NCBI GenBank assembly: GCA_963790525.1
Contig: CAWBOV010000002.1
Location: 992,001 to 1,056,000, forward strand
Direction of reading: 5' to 3'
Length of the DNA: 64,000 nucleotides
DNA from: CAWBOV01 sp963790525
GTDB lineage: Bacteria > Actinomycetota > Actinomycetes > Mycobacteriales > Jatrophihabitantaceae
Part shown: one piece after another, positions 46,608 to 55,158 of the stretch
How the letters are laid out: the number at the start of each line of letters is the position of its first letter
Numbering within the stretch: position 1 is the first letter of the stretch
Notes under the pieces: generated by a model
What the model saw: the letters and a program-made list of their open reading frames with translations, nothing else
The model's database searches: none
Told to the model about the DNA's origin: nothing
Program-made: the position numbers and the translations under genes

Positions 46608-47453
46608 ATGACCAGTGCACTGCTCGGGCCGTCGGAGATCCGCGGCCTGGCCGCCGCCCTCGGCATCCGCCCGACCAAGACACTGGGGCAGAACTTCCTG
46701 CACGACCCCAACACGATCCGCCGCATCGTGCGGGTGGCCGACCTGGCCGCCGACGACGTCGTGCTCGAGGTCGGCCCCGGTCTGGGCTCGTTGACGCTGG
46801 GCCTGCTCGACGCGGCCGAGCGGGTGACTGCCGTGGAGATCGACCCGGCGCTGGCCACAGCGCTGGCGACGACGGTGGCCGCCCGGAACCCCGCGGGGCG
46901 CCTGGAGATCGTCCTCGGCGACGCGCTCGCGATCACCGACCTTCCCGGGCCCCCGCCGACGGCCCTGGTGGCCAATCTGCCGTACAACGTCGCCGTGCCG
47001 GTGCTGCTGACCATGCTGGAGCGGTTTCCGTCGCTCACGCACGGACTGGTGATGGTGCAGGCGGAGGTGGCCGAGCGCCTGGCCGCCGCCCCGGGCTCCA
47101 AGGCCTACGGCATCCCGAGCGCCAAGGCCGCCTGGTACGCCGACGTGACCCGGGCGGGGTCCGTCCCGCGGGCGGTCTTCTGGCCCGTCCCCAACGTCGA
47201 CTCGGGGTTGGTGCGATTCGTGCGGCGGCTGCCGCCGGACGTCGCGCAGGGCACCACCCGCGAGGACGTGTTCGCCGTCGTCGACGCCGCGTTCTCCCAA
47301 CGCCGCAAGATGCTGCGCTCGGCCCTGGCCGGGTGGGCCGGCTCGCCCGCCGCGGCAACCGCGGCGCTCGTCGCCGCCGGAATCGAGCCGACCGTCCGGG
47401 GCGAGACCCTGGGCATCGAGGCGTTCGCCCGGATCGCCGCTCAGCGCCCCTAG
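46608..47453 (+). CDS. rsmA: 16S rRNA adenine1518/1519 dimethyltransferase
   Basis: The 281-residue KsgA-family enzyme has KTLGQNFLHDPNTIRRIV, the SAM motif VLEVGPGLGSLT and the catalytic NLPYNVAVPVL (NLPY). It dimethylates two adenines of helix 45 in 16S rRNA late in 30S assembly. In many actinobacteria ispE follows; here ispE is 13 kb away, so the order has been broken by an insertion or rearrangement. It converges with prs. Confidence 0.95.
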   Translation: MTSALLGPSEIRGLAAALGIRPTKTLGQNFLHDPNTIRRIVRVADLAADDVVLEVGPGLGSLTLGLLDAAERVTAVEIDPALATALATTVAARNPAGRLEIVLGDALAITDLPGPPPTALVANLPYNVAVPVLLTMLERFPSLTHGLVMVQAEVAERLAAAPGSKAYGIPSAKAAWYADVTRAGSVPRAVFWPVPNVDSGLVRFVRRLPPDVAQGTTREDVFAVVDAAFSQRRKMLRSALAGWAGSPAAATAALVAAGIEPTVRGETLGIEAFARIAAQRP

Positions 47454-47484
47454 CGCGCGGCCCGGGCCGCGTGCGGCTCAGCCG

Positions 47485-48465
47485 TCAGCTCTGGCCCTCG
47501 AACAGGCTCGTGACCGAACCGTCCTCGAACACCTCGCGGATCGCCATGGCGATCATCGGCGCGATGGACAGGACGGTCAGTTTGTCGAAGTTCTGCTCGT
47601 TGCGCACGGGCAGGGTGTTGGTGATGACGACCTCGCTGACCTTGCTGTCGGTGAGCAGCTCGGTAGCCGGCGGCGACAGCACCCCGTGGGTCGCCACGAT
47701 GATCACGTCCACCGCGCCGGCCTCGAAGAGGATGTCGGAGGCCTTCACGATCGTGCCCCCGGTGTCGATCATGTCGTCGATCAGGACGCACGTCCGTCCG
47801 GCGACGTCGCCGACGACCCGGTTGGCCACGACCTGGTTCGGGACCAGCGGATCGCGCGTCTTGTGGATGAACGCCAGCGGGGTGCCGCCCAGCCGGTCGG
47901 CCCACTGCTCGGCCATCCGGACGCGTCCGGTGTCGGGCGAGACGACGGTGATGTCCTCGGTGTTGTAGTGCTCGCGGACGTAGCGGGTGAGCAACGGCAG
48001 CGCGAACAGGTGGTCGACCGGGCCGTCGAAGAAACCCTGGATCTGGGCCGTGTGCAGGTCGATCGTCATGATCCGGTCCGCACCCGCGGTCTTGAACATG
48101 TCCGCCACCAGGCGCGCCGAGATCGGCTCGCGCCCACGGTGCTTCTTGTCCTGGCGGGCGTAGGGGTAGAACGGCGCGACGACGGTGATGCGCTTGGCGG
48201 AGGCCCGCTTCAGAGCGTCGACCAGGATCAGCGACTCGACCAGCCACTCGTTGATCGGACGCGTGTAGGACTGGATGACGAACGCGTCGCTGCCGCGGAC
48301 CGACTCCTCGGGGCGGATGAAGATCTCACCGTTGGCGAAGTTGCGCGCGGTCGTGGGGGTGACCTTGATGCCGAGGTACCCGGCGATCTCGTCGGCGAGT
48401 TCGGGGAACGCGCGCCCTGAGAAGAGCATCAGGCTCTTGCGGCCCGCTACTTCGAGTGTGCTCAC
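47485..48465 (-). CDS. prs: Ribose-phosphate pyrophosphokinase
   Basis: The 326-residue enzyme starts at GTG 48465 (STLEVAGRKSLMLFSGRAFPEL). It has RQDKKHRGREPISA, DLHTAQIQGFF and the PRPP loop VLIDDMIDTGGTI. It converts ribose-5-phosphate and ATP to PRPP for nucleotide, His and Trp synthesis. The GTG overlaps a TGA at 48462-48464 that would terminate glmU if its tail is read one frame over. In the submitted frame no stop separates the two genes. Normal length favours a separate protein. Confidence 0.94.
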   Translation of the reverse strand: MSTLEVAGRKSLMLFSGRAFPELADEIAGYLGIKVTPTTARNFANGEIFIRPEESVRGSDAFVIQSYTRPINEWLVESLILVDALKRASAKRITVVAPFYPYARQDKKHRGREPISARLVADMFKTAGADRIMTIDLHTAQIQGFFDGPVDHLFALPLLTRYVREHYNTEDITVVSPDTGRVRMAEQWADRLGGTPLAFIHKTRDPLVPNQVVANRVVGDVAGRTCVLIDDMIDTGGTIVKASDILFEAGAVDVIIVATHGVLSPPATELLTDSKVSEVVITNTLPVRNEQNFDKLTVLSIAPMIAMAIREVFEDGSVTSLFEGQS

Positions 48466-50031
48466 GCCGGGGTACTCCCTGTGCTGGTCGAGTGGTGCTC
48501 GGCGCTCTGGTCGTGCTGAGCTGTCGTGGTGCCGTCGGTCGGCGGCGGAGGGTTCGGACGGGGCGGAGTGCTCGGCCGAGGCCGTTCCCTGCCGCTTGCG
48601 CGCGACCCATCCCTCGATGACGCGCTGCGGCCCCATGCTGACCGCCAGCGCGCCGGCCGGGACGTCGCCCCGCACGACGGTGCCGGCACCGGTGTATGCG
48701 CCGTTGCCGATGGCGACCGGGGCGACGAGGGTGTTGTCCGAACCGATCCGGACGTCGTCACCGACCTCGCTGCGGCGCTTGGTGACGCCGTCGTAGTTGA
48801 CGAAGATCGTCCCCGCGCCGACGTTGGAGCGCTCGCCCACCGTGGCGTCGCCGACATAGCTCAGGTGCGGCACCTTGGAGTGGGCGCCGATGATGCTGTT
48901 CTTGATCTCCACGTACCCGCCGACCTTGGCGCCCTCGCGCAGATCGGTTCCCGGGCGCAGGTAGGAGAAGGGCCCGACCGTGCAGTCCGGCCCGATGGAC
49001 GCGCCGGTCGCCACACTGCGCACGACCTCGGCTCCGGCGCCGACGGTCGTCGCGGTGAGCGTGCAGTCCGGCCCGACCACCGCGCCGCGGGCGACGGTCG
49101 TGCCGCTGAGGAGCTGCACGCCGGGAAGCAGGGTGACGTCGGGCTCGAGCACCACGTCGGCGTCGATCCAGGTGGTGGCCGGGTCGACGATGGTGACGCC
49201 CGCGCGCATGTGCTGCTCGAGCAGGCGGGTCGTGTACGTGCGCAACGCCGCGGCGAGCTGGACGCGGTCGTTGACCCCCGCGGTCTCCTCCGCGGGCGCC
49301 AGTACCGCGCCGACGGCCAGACCCTCCGAGCGGAGGATGGCCACGACGTCGGGCAGGTACTCCTCACCCTGGGAGTTGTCCGTGCTCAGCTTCTCGATGG
49401 CCTGCCGCAGCGGCGTGGACGCGAAGGCGTAGACGAGCGCGGAGACCTCGTCGATGGCCAGCTCGTCCGGGGAGGCGTCGCGGTGTTCGACGACGCGCTC
49501 CACCGACCCGTCCACGGCCCGGACGACCCGCCCGTATCCCGTCGGGTCCGGGACCCGCGAGGTGAGCATCGTCGCGGCCGCGCCCGAGGCCACGTGCGCG
49601 GCGAGGAACGCCGCGAGCGTCTCGGCCTGCAGCAGGGGGGCATCGCCCGGAACGACGATGACGGTGTCGGCCAGATCGACGTCGATCTCGGCCAGTCCGG
49701 TGCGGACGGCGTGACCGGTCCCGCGCTGCTCGTGCTGCACGACCGCCCGGGCCTCCGGCGCGATCTCGGCGAGGTGCGCGGTGACCGCCTCGCGGGCGTG
49801 ACCGACGATCACGACGGTGGCGCTGGGATCCAGGGCGGAGGTGGCCGTCAGGACGTGCCCGAGCATCGACCGCCCCGCGAAGGAGTGCAGGACCTTGGGA
49901 TGGCGCGAGCGCATGCGGGTCCCCTCACCGGCCGCCAGCACGACGACGGCGACCGTCGGAGCGGGGGGCGGGGGAGCGGGCGCAGCGGATGCGTCGCTGG
50001 CTGATGTTGCGTACCGGGCCGGCACGGTCAC
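48462..50031 (-). pseudogene. glmU: GlmU, frameshifted near its C-terminus (or in-frame GlmU-Prs fusion)
   Basis: The bifunctional enzyme has an N-terminal pyrophosphorylase (VVLAAGEGTRMRSRHPKVLHSF; VVPGDAPLL) and a C-terminal left-handed beta-helix acetyltransferase (LRPGTDLREGAKVGGYVEIKNS; YVGDATVGERSNVGAGTIFVNYDG). It makes UDP-GlcNAc for peptidoglycan. As sequenced, its frame runs into prs without a stop. Around 48545-48570 an extra base appears likely: the next frame gives a Thr/Gln/Ser tail (TDGTTTAQHDQSAEHHSTST) with better third-base GC and a TGA overlapping prs GTG. GTG 50031 (SD GAGAGG) is preferred over GTG 50070. tRNA-Gln is just upstream. Confidence 0.85.
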
Positions 50032-50095
50032 GGGGGAGAGCACCTCTCGGCTCGACGGTGTCAGGCCCACCTTAACGCGCGCGGCGGGTGGTCAG

Positions 50096-50168
50096 CTGGG
50101 GGACTCGGACTCGAACCGAGACTGTCCGGTACCAAAGACCGGCGGGCTGCCAATTACCCCATCCCCCA
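50096..50168 (-). tRNA. tRNA-Gln (anticodon TTG)
   Basis: The 73-nt minus-strand gene folds to a cloverleaf. Acceptor TGGGGGA pairs with TCCCCCA, discriminator G. The anticodon stem CCGGT/ACCGG encloses the loop CTTTGGT (anticodon TTG, reading CAA). The T arm is CTCGG-TTCGAGT-CCGAG. The CCA end is not encoded. It precedes glmU-prs, a conserved actinobacterial position. Confidence 0.96.
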
Positions 50169-50295
50169 GAGCAACGACCGGCGTCGCCCGGCCACAGCTT
50201 ACCGACGAGCCCGCCCCGTGCGGGCACCCGTTTCCGGCCGGTGCCCGAGGGAGCCCGGGAACCGCGACGCGGCGGTGGACGTTGAGCAGTTACGA

Positions 50296-50320
50296 CACCG
50301 TAGGTTACGGTGCCGTAACC
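50296..50320. promoter_or_regulatory. Overlapping palindromic operators before the desaturase gene
   Basis: CACCGTA-N3-TACGGTG (50296-50312) and GGTTACGG-TG-CCGTAACC (50303-50320) are perfect inverted repeats that overlap. They lie 50-70 bp upstream of the desaturase start. A TetR-family lipid regulator is the usual ligand of such sites before acyl-CoA desaturase genes; the regulator is not encoded next to it. Confidence 0.6.
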
Positions 50321-50367
50321 AGATGGCCGAGCGGCAGGCAGACACCGCCCGACAAGAGGATGTGCCC

Positions 50368-51321
50368 GTGACAGCTGTCGACGACGCCCGGCTCGACGAA
50401 CCCGGCGGCTCCGGCCCCAAACCGATGATCTCCGGGCGCAAGAAGTCCGGCGAGCAACTGGTGCTGTACATCTTCGTGATCATCCCGTTCCTGGCCGTCC
50501 TGGCGGCGATTCCCGTCGCGTGGGGGTGGGGGCTGGGCTGGACGGACGTCGTGCTCGGGCTGGTCTTCTATGCGATCTCCGGCCTGGGCATCACCGTCGG
50601 GTTCCACCGCTACTTCACGCACGGCTCGTTCCGCGCCAACCGGGCGCTGCGCATCGCGCTCGCGGTGGCGGGGAGCCTGGCGATCGAGGGTCCCGTCATC
50701 CGCTGGGTGGCCGACCACCGGCGCCACCACGCCTTCAGCGACCGCGAGGGCGACCCGCACTCGCCGTGGCGCTACGGCACGAGCACCCGGGCGCTGATGA
50801 AGGGCCTGTTCTTCGCCCACATCGGCTGGCTCTTCGACGTCGAGCACACCAACCAGGACAAGTACGCGCCGGACCTGCTCGCCGACCGTGACATCGTCCG
50901 CGTCGACCGCCTGTTCCCCCAGCTCGCCGCCGCCGGTCTGTTCCTGCCGGCGGTGCTGGGTGGCCTGCTCACCTGGTCCTGGGCGGGCGCGCTCTCGGCG
51001 TTCTTCTGGGCCTCCCTCGTGCGCGTCTGCGTGCTGCACCACGTCACGTGGTCCATCAACTCGATCTGCCACACGATCGGCGACCGCCCGTACGCCTCGC
51101 GGGACAAGAGTGCGAACTTCTGGCCGCTGGCCGTCCTCAGCTTCGGCGAGAGCTGGCACAACAGCCATCACGCCGATCCGACCTGCGCGCGCCATGGCGT
51201 CCGCCGCGGCCAGATCGACTCGTCGGCCCGCACGATCTGGCTGTTCGAGAAGCTCGGCTGGGCCACCGACGTGCGCTGGCCCAAGGCCGAGCGCTTCGCC
51301 CGCCTGGAGATCTCGCGCTGA
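50368..51321 (+). CDS. Membrane acyl-CoA delta-9-type fatty-acid desaturase
   Basis: The 317-residue di-iron membrane enzyme has the three histidine boxes HRYFTH, HRRHH and HNSHH (about residues 78-83, 115-119 and 260-264) and four TM helices. It introduces a cis double bond into acyl chains using O2 and a reductant. GTG 50368 with AGAGGA is preferred over ATG 50323, which would add 15 residues and start immediately after the operator. Regulated probably at the palindromes 50296-50320. Confidence 0.92.
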   Translation: MTAVDDARLDEPGGSGPKPMISGRKKSGEQLVLYIFVIIPFLAVLAAIPVAWGWGLGWTDVVLGLVFYAISGLGITVGFHRYFTHGSFRANRALRIALAVAGSLAIEGPVIRWVADHRRHHAFSDREGDPHSPWRYGTSTRALMKGLFFAHIGWLFDVEHTNQDKYAPDLLADRDIVRVDRLFPQLAAAGLFLPAVLGGLLTWSWAGALSAFFWASLVRVCVLHHVTWSINSICHTIGDRPYASRDKSANFWPLAVLSFGESWHNSHHADPTCARHGVRRGQIDSSARTIWLFEKLGWATDVRWPKAERFARLEISR

Positions 51322-51354
51322 TCCAGGCCGCCGTGCGTGCACGGCGGGCTGGAT
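51321..51354 (+). terminator. Hairpin terminator after the desaturase gene
   Basis: ATCCAG-G-CCGCCGTGC pairs with GCACGGCGG-G-CTGGAT across a 2-base GT apex: a 15-bp stem with one G-G mismatch, starting at the last base of the stop codon. No U-tract. Confidence 0.75.
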
Positions 51355-51460
51355 GTCCCGGGACGGCGAGTTGGCACGTCGCGTCCAGCTACTTGATTAT
51401 GCGGTTGGCCTGCTGCCCATTAACTCGACTTCGGGGTCATTTCTGCCGATATGCCAGAAA

Positions 51461-51488
51461 CGGTGACCTGTAGTAGATTCGGTCACCG
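51461..51488. promoter_or_regulatory. Inverted repeat in the LPXTG-gene upstream region
   Basis: CGGTGACC (51461-51468) and GGTCACCG (51481-51488) are perfect 8-bp arms separated by 12 bases (TGTAGTAGATTC), which could include a -10 element. It is about 185 bp upstream of the secreted-protein start. The remainder of 51355-51672 holds no convincing gene. Confidence 0.4.
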
Positions 51489-51672
51489 AGTGAACGTTCG
51501 TCCGTGCAGCGCTGCCCGCTCGAGTCCATCGCGCCAGCCTCACGGATGATGCTGCGGGGGGCAGCGGGTACGGGGGTCTGCGGTTCAGCTCAGGAATCGT
51601 GCGGTCTCCTGCTTGCAACTGGGGAATGTGTCCTGCGGTCATGTCACAGGACCGATCCCCATGGAGACCGCT

Positions 51673-53628
51673 GTGAAGTTCCGTTCCGCGAGACGCCGCT
51701 GCTCGGCCGTGTGCGCCTCACTCGCTGCCCTCGCCCTGATCGTCGTCGGTGTCACCGTCGGCGCGCCGGGCGCCTCGGCGGCCACGATCGCCGGTGCCAT
51801 CAAGAACGTCACCGTCACGCCGACCGATCCCACGCTCACGTCGCTCATGAAGACCGACCTGTCGTGGTGCATCCCGGACGGCTCGCACACCGGCGACACC
51901 TTCTCCCTGACCCTTCCGGACCAGCTCACCAGCTTCCCGCCCGGCTTCCCGTTGCTGGCGCCCGACGGCAGCGTGGTCGCCACCGCCGTCGTGGTCAACC
52001 ACGTCGCGACGTTCACGCTCAGCAACTACGTCACGACCCATCAGAACGTGTGCGGTGACGCCTTCTTCACCAGCCGCCTGGACGCCAACAAGATCGGCCC
52101 CGGCGACTCGACCACGCTGACCTACACCAGCGGCGGCGACTCCTGGAAGACGCCGATCACCGTGCAGTCCACGACGGGCATCGACCGGACGAGGGCGCAG
52201 AAGAACGGCAAGTTCACCCGTGACGACCAGGGGCACGACAACCAGACCGACGCCATCCTGTGGCGGCTGGAGACCCCGGCGGGCACCTTCGACAGCGCGA
52301 CCGTCTCGGACACCATCGCCTCGGACATGAGCATCGACTGCGCCAGCGTGGTCTACCAGATCGGTGACCCGACGGGCCCGAACAACGCCCTGTCCAACAT
52401 CCACCCGTACACCGGGTCGACGAGCACCGCCTGCACGGCCACGAGCCTCACTGCCACGATCGGCGCGGTCGCGCTGGGCAAGGTCGTCCGGGTCAGCTTC
52501 CTGGCCACGATCCTGGACCAGAGCTCGACGCAGGCGAACACGTTCACCAACAGCCAGACGACCACCACCACGGTCGCGGGCAAGCACCACACGACCGGTG
52601 CGGTCGCCCACCTGACGCAGGCCACCGGCGGCGGCAGCGGGTCCGGCACCGTGCCCACGCCCAAGGTCACCATCACCAAGTTCAGCACCGTCGACGGGCC
52701 CGTGAAGGGCGCATTCGACACGGCCCCCGGCAAGTCCGTGGCCGTCGGGACGCCGATCCCGATCACGATGACCATCACCAACCCGGGCACCGAGTCCCTC
52801 ACTCACGTCACCGTCTCCGACGTCACCAGTTCCGGTCCGGCGCTCACCGGGCTGTCGTGTGACTTCACCGCGCTGGGCGGCCCGGCGACCGGTACCACCT
52901 GGGTCGGCCCGTTCAAGGCCGGCACGAGCTTCGACTGCACCGGCACCGTCCCGGCGCTGAGCGTCGGCGTGCAGGAGACCGACGTGGCCGCGGTGACCGG
53001 CACCGGCGCGATCAGCGGCACCGGCGTCACCGATCACAACGCCTTCAACGCCCACACGCCCGCGCCGTCGCCGGCGATCGGCATCGTGAAGAAGGACGTC
53101 AAGGGCAACGACGCCAACACCCTCGCCACGGCGGTCCTGCTGCCGACCGGCGGGACGGGGCTGGTCTACACGGTCACCAACATCGGCACCGAGCCGCTCA
53201 CGACCGTCACCGTCAGCGACGATCTCATCACCGGCGGCACCGTCACCGGGCTGACCTGCACGTTCCCGGATGCAACCACCGGGACGACGTGGTCGGGCAC
53301 CTTCGCGGTCGGAGCGTCCTTCACCTGCACCGCCCAGCTGAGCGGGATCGCGGCGGGCACCGACCACGAGGACATCGGCAAGGTGACCGCGGTCGGCGTC
53401 GTCAGCCACAAGCCCGTCTCGGCCACCAACGCCTACTTCGCCCAGCGGGTGGCGCAGTCCTTCCTGGGCGAGCACCAGTCCAAGCCGCCGACGACCACGA
53501 CCAGCCAGACGCTGCCCTTCACGGGCACGCCCACGCAGGCCCTGGTCCTCGCGGGCGCCGGCATGCTGATCGCCGGTGGACTGCTGCTGGCCTTCTCACG
53601 CCGCCGCCGGAGCGACTCGCTCGCCTGA
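51673..53628 (+). CDS. LPXTG-anchored surface protein with DUF11-like repeats
   Basis: The 651-residue protein starts at GTG 51673 (GGAG upstream; ATG 51661 is possible). After a signal peptide (SLAALALIVVGVTVGAPGASA) comes an adhesin-like N-terminal region (about 35-290; GDTFSLTLPDQLTSFPPGFPL) and two DUF11/DUF7507-like Ig repeats (about 335-465 and 475-595; TMTITNPGTESLTHVTVSD, VYTVTNIGTEPLTTVTVSD). The sorting signal LPFTG (residues 614-618) with a TM helix and RRRR tail closes it. Sortase would link it to peptidoglycan. Role: adhesion or surface coat, inferred. No sortase gene lies nearby. Confidence 0.88.
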   Translation: MKFRSARRRCSAVCASLAALALIVVGVTVGAPGASAATIAGAIKNVTVTPTDPTLTSLMKTDLSWCIPDGSHTGDTFSLTLPDQLTSFPPGFPLLAPDGSVVATAVVVNHVATFTLSNYVTTHQNVCGDAFFTSRLDANKIGPGDSTTLTYTSGGDSWKTPITVQSTTGIDRTRAQKNGKFTRDDQGHDNQTDAILWRLETPAGTFDSATVSDTIASDMSIDCASVVYQIGDPTGPNNALSNIHPYTGSTSTACTATSLTATIGAVALGKVVRVSFLATILDQSSTQANTFTNSQTTTTTVAGKHHTTGAVAHLTQATGGGSGSGTVPTPKVTITKFSTVDGPVKGAFDTAPGKSVAVGTPIPITMTITNPGTESLTHVTVSDVTSSGPALTGLSCDFTALGGPATGTTWVGPFKAGTSFDCTGTVPALSVGVQETDVAAVTGTGAISGTGVTDHNAFNAHTPAPSPAIGIVKKDVKGNDANTLATAVLLPTGGTGLVYTVTNIGTEPLTTVTVSDDLITGGTVTGLTCTFPDATTGTTWSGTFAVGASFTCTAQLSGIAAGTDHEDIGKVTAVGVVSHKPVSATNAYFAQRVAQSFLGEHQSKPPTTTTSQTLPFTGTPTQALVLAGAGMLIAGGLLLAFSRRRRSDSLA

Positions 53629-53666
53629 GCGAAGTCGCTCGCTTGAGCGAACTCGCTCGCCTGAAC
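53617..53666 (+). repeat. 18-bp tandem repeat over the stop codon of the LPXTG gene
   Basis: TCGCTCGCCTGAGCGAAG (53617-53634) is followed by TCGCTCGCTTGAGCGAAC (53635-53652) and a partial third copy to about 53666. Each unit contributes to a GAGCGA-N2-TCGCTC hairpin. The first copy contains the stop TGA; the next copies carry in-frame TGA too. It may function as a terminator. Confidence 0.7.
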
Positions 53667-53676
53667 AGGGAACCGA

Positions 53677-53889
53677 CTAGCAGATCCGGAGGTGGTCGTC
53701 ACCCACCGCGACCTCGTCGCCGCGGTGGAGCTGGCGGCCCCTCCGGGTCTCCGGTTCTCCGTTGACCAGGACGCCGCCCGCGGCGATCAGCGCCTTGACG
53801 TCGGAGCCGGAGTCCACGACATTGGCCAGCTTGAGCAGCTGGCCGAGCCGGATGACCTCGTCGGTGATGCTCACATCGCGCATACGCAC
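53677..53889 (-). CDS. S4-domain RNA-binding protein (YbcJ-like)
   Basis: The 70-residue protein consists of one S4 domain (IRLGQLLKLANVVDSGSDVKALIAAGGVLVNGEPETRRGRQLHRGDEVAV). Such small stand-alone S4 proteins bind structured RNA, probably rRNA. It lies 30 bp downstream of kynU on the same strand. Confidence 0.88.
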   Translation of the reverse strand: MRMRDVSITDEVIRLGQLLKLANVVDSGSDVKALIAAGGVLVNGEPETRRGRQLHRGDEVAVGDDHLRIC

Positions 53890-53919
53890 ATCATGTCCGG
53901 TCAGGTGACCGCTGTCCGG

Positions 53920-55158
53920 TCAGGTGACCGCGGCGCGCACCGCGAACGCCGGGGCCCGCCAGGAACCGCTGACCAGGACGTCGCGGAGCTCCTCGAGGCT
54001 GTCCCAGACGTCGGCGTAGCCGAGGTACAGGGGCGTGAACCCCAGCCGCAGCAGGTCCGGCGCGCGGAAGTCCCCGATCACGCCCCGGGCGATCAACGCC
54101 TGGCACACCTCGTAGGCATGGGGCAGCCGCAGCGAGACCTGCGAGCCGCGGCGCCGCGCGTCGCGGGGCGTGGCCACCTCGACGCCGAGAGACGCCAGCT
54201 CCCGATCGGCGTAGGAGATCACGAGCTCGGTCAGGGCCACCGATTTGGCCCGCAGCACCGCGAGGTCCACGCCGTCCCACACGTCCAGGGCCGCCTCCAG
54301 CGCGAGCATGGACAGCAGCGGAGGGGTGCCCAGGCGCGCGCGGGCGATCCCGGGCGCCGGGGTGAAGTGCTCGGCGAGACCGAACGGATCCGCGTGGCCG
54401 TGCCAGCCCTGGATGGGCAGCTCCGCGTCGCTGATGCGCGCGGCGACATAGATCCAGGCGGGAGCGCCCGGCCCGCCGTTGAGGTACTTGTAGGAGCAGC
54501 CCACCGCGAAGTCGGCGCCGATGTCGTCCAGCGCGACGGGCAGCGCCCCGGCGGCATGAGCGAGATCCCAGACCACGCACGCACCGACCGCGTGGGTCGC
54601 CGCGGTGATCCCGGCAAGGTCGTACAGCTCGCCGGTGCGGTAGTCGACCGCGCTGAACGCCACCGCCGCGACGTCCTCGGTGAGGTGGTCGCGCACGTCG
54701 GCGGGGTGGATGAACCGGACGTCGAGCCCCAGTTGGGCGCCCAGTGCGTCCGCGACGTAGCGGTCGGTCGGGAAGTTGCCCGCGTCGGCGAGCAGGATGC
54801 GCCGTTCGGGAGTCCGCAGCACCGCGGCGGTGATCGACTGGTACAGCTGGATCGTGGTCGAGTCCCCGCAGATGATCTGTCCCGGGGCAGCGCCGACGAG
54901 CGTGCCGATCCGGTCACCGAGGCGCTGCGGGAGCGTCCACCAGTCGTTGACGTTCCACGAGGTGATGAGGTCGGTGCCCCACTGCCGGCTCACGGCGTCG
55001 GCGACGGCGGCGGGCACGGCGGACGGGAGCGCCCCGAGGGAGTTGCCGTCGAGGTAGCGGATGCCGGCCGGGATCGTGAACCGCTCGCGGGTGAACGCCA
55101 GCGGGTCGTCGGCATCCGCGGCCAGGGCCGCCTCGCGGCTGGTGATGTCAGAGGGCAC
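53920..55158 (-). CDS. kynU: Kynureninase
   Basis: The 412-residue PLP enzyme has YLDGNSLGALP near the N-terminus, AFSAVDYRTGELYDL, VVWDLAHAAGALPVAL (PLP Asp) and the Schiff-base lysine in CSYKYLNGGPGAPAW. It cleaves L-kynurenine to anthranilate and alanine. It overlaps kynA by 11 bp, forming a tryptophan-catabolic operon. A formamidase is not seen nearby; a housekeeping one may lie elsewhere. Confidence 0.95.
   Translation of the reverse strand: MPSDITSREAALAADADDPLAFTRERFTIPAGIRYLDGNSLGALPSAVPAAVADAVSRQWGTDLITSWNVNDWWTLPQRLGDRIGTLVGAAPGQIICGDSTTIQLYQSITAAVLRTPERRILLADAGNFPTDRYVADALGAQLGLDVRFIHPADVRDHLTEDVAAVAFSAVDYRTGELYDLAGITAATHAVGACVVWDLAHAAGALPVALDDIGADFAVGCSYKYLNGGPGAPAWIYVAARISDAELPIQGWHGHADPFGLAEHFTPAPGIARARLGTPPLLSMLALEAALDVWDGVDLAVLRAKSVALTELVISYADRELASLGVEVATPRDARRRGSQVSLRLPHAYEVCQALIARGVIGDFRAPDLLRLGFTPLYLGYADVWDSLEELRDVLVSGSWRAPAFAVRAAVT

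Noticed and set aside
53617..53666. Short repeats as CRISPR array
   Set aside because: Units are directly adjacent without spacers, only 2.7 copies, and no cas genes are present.
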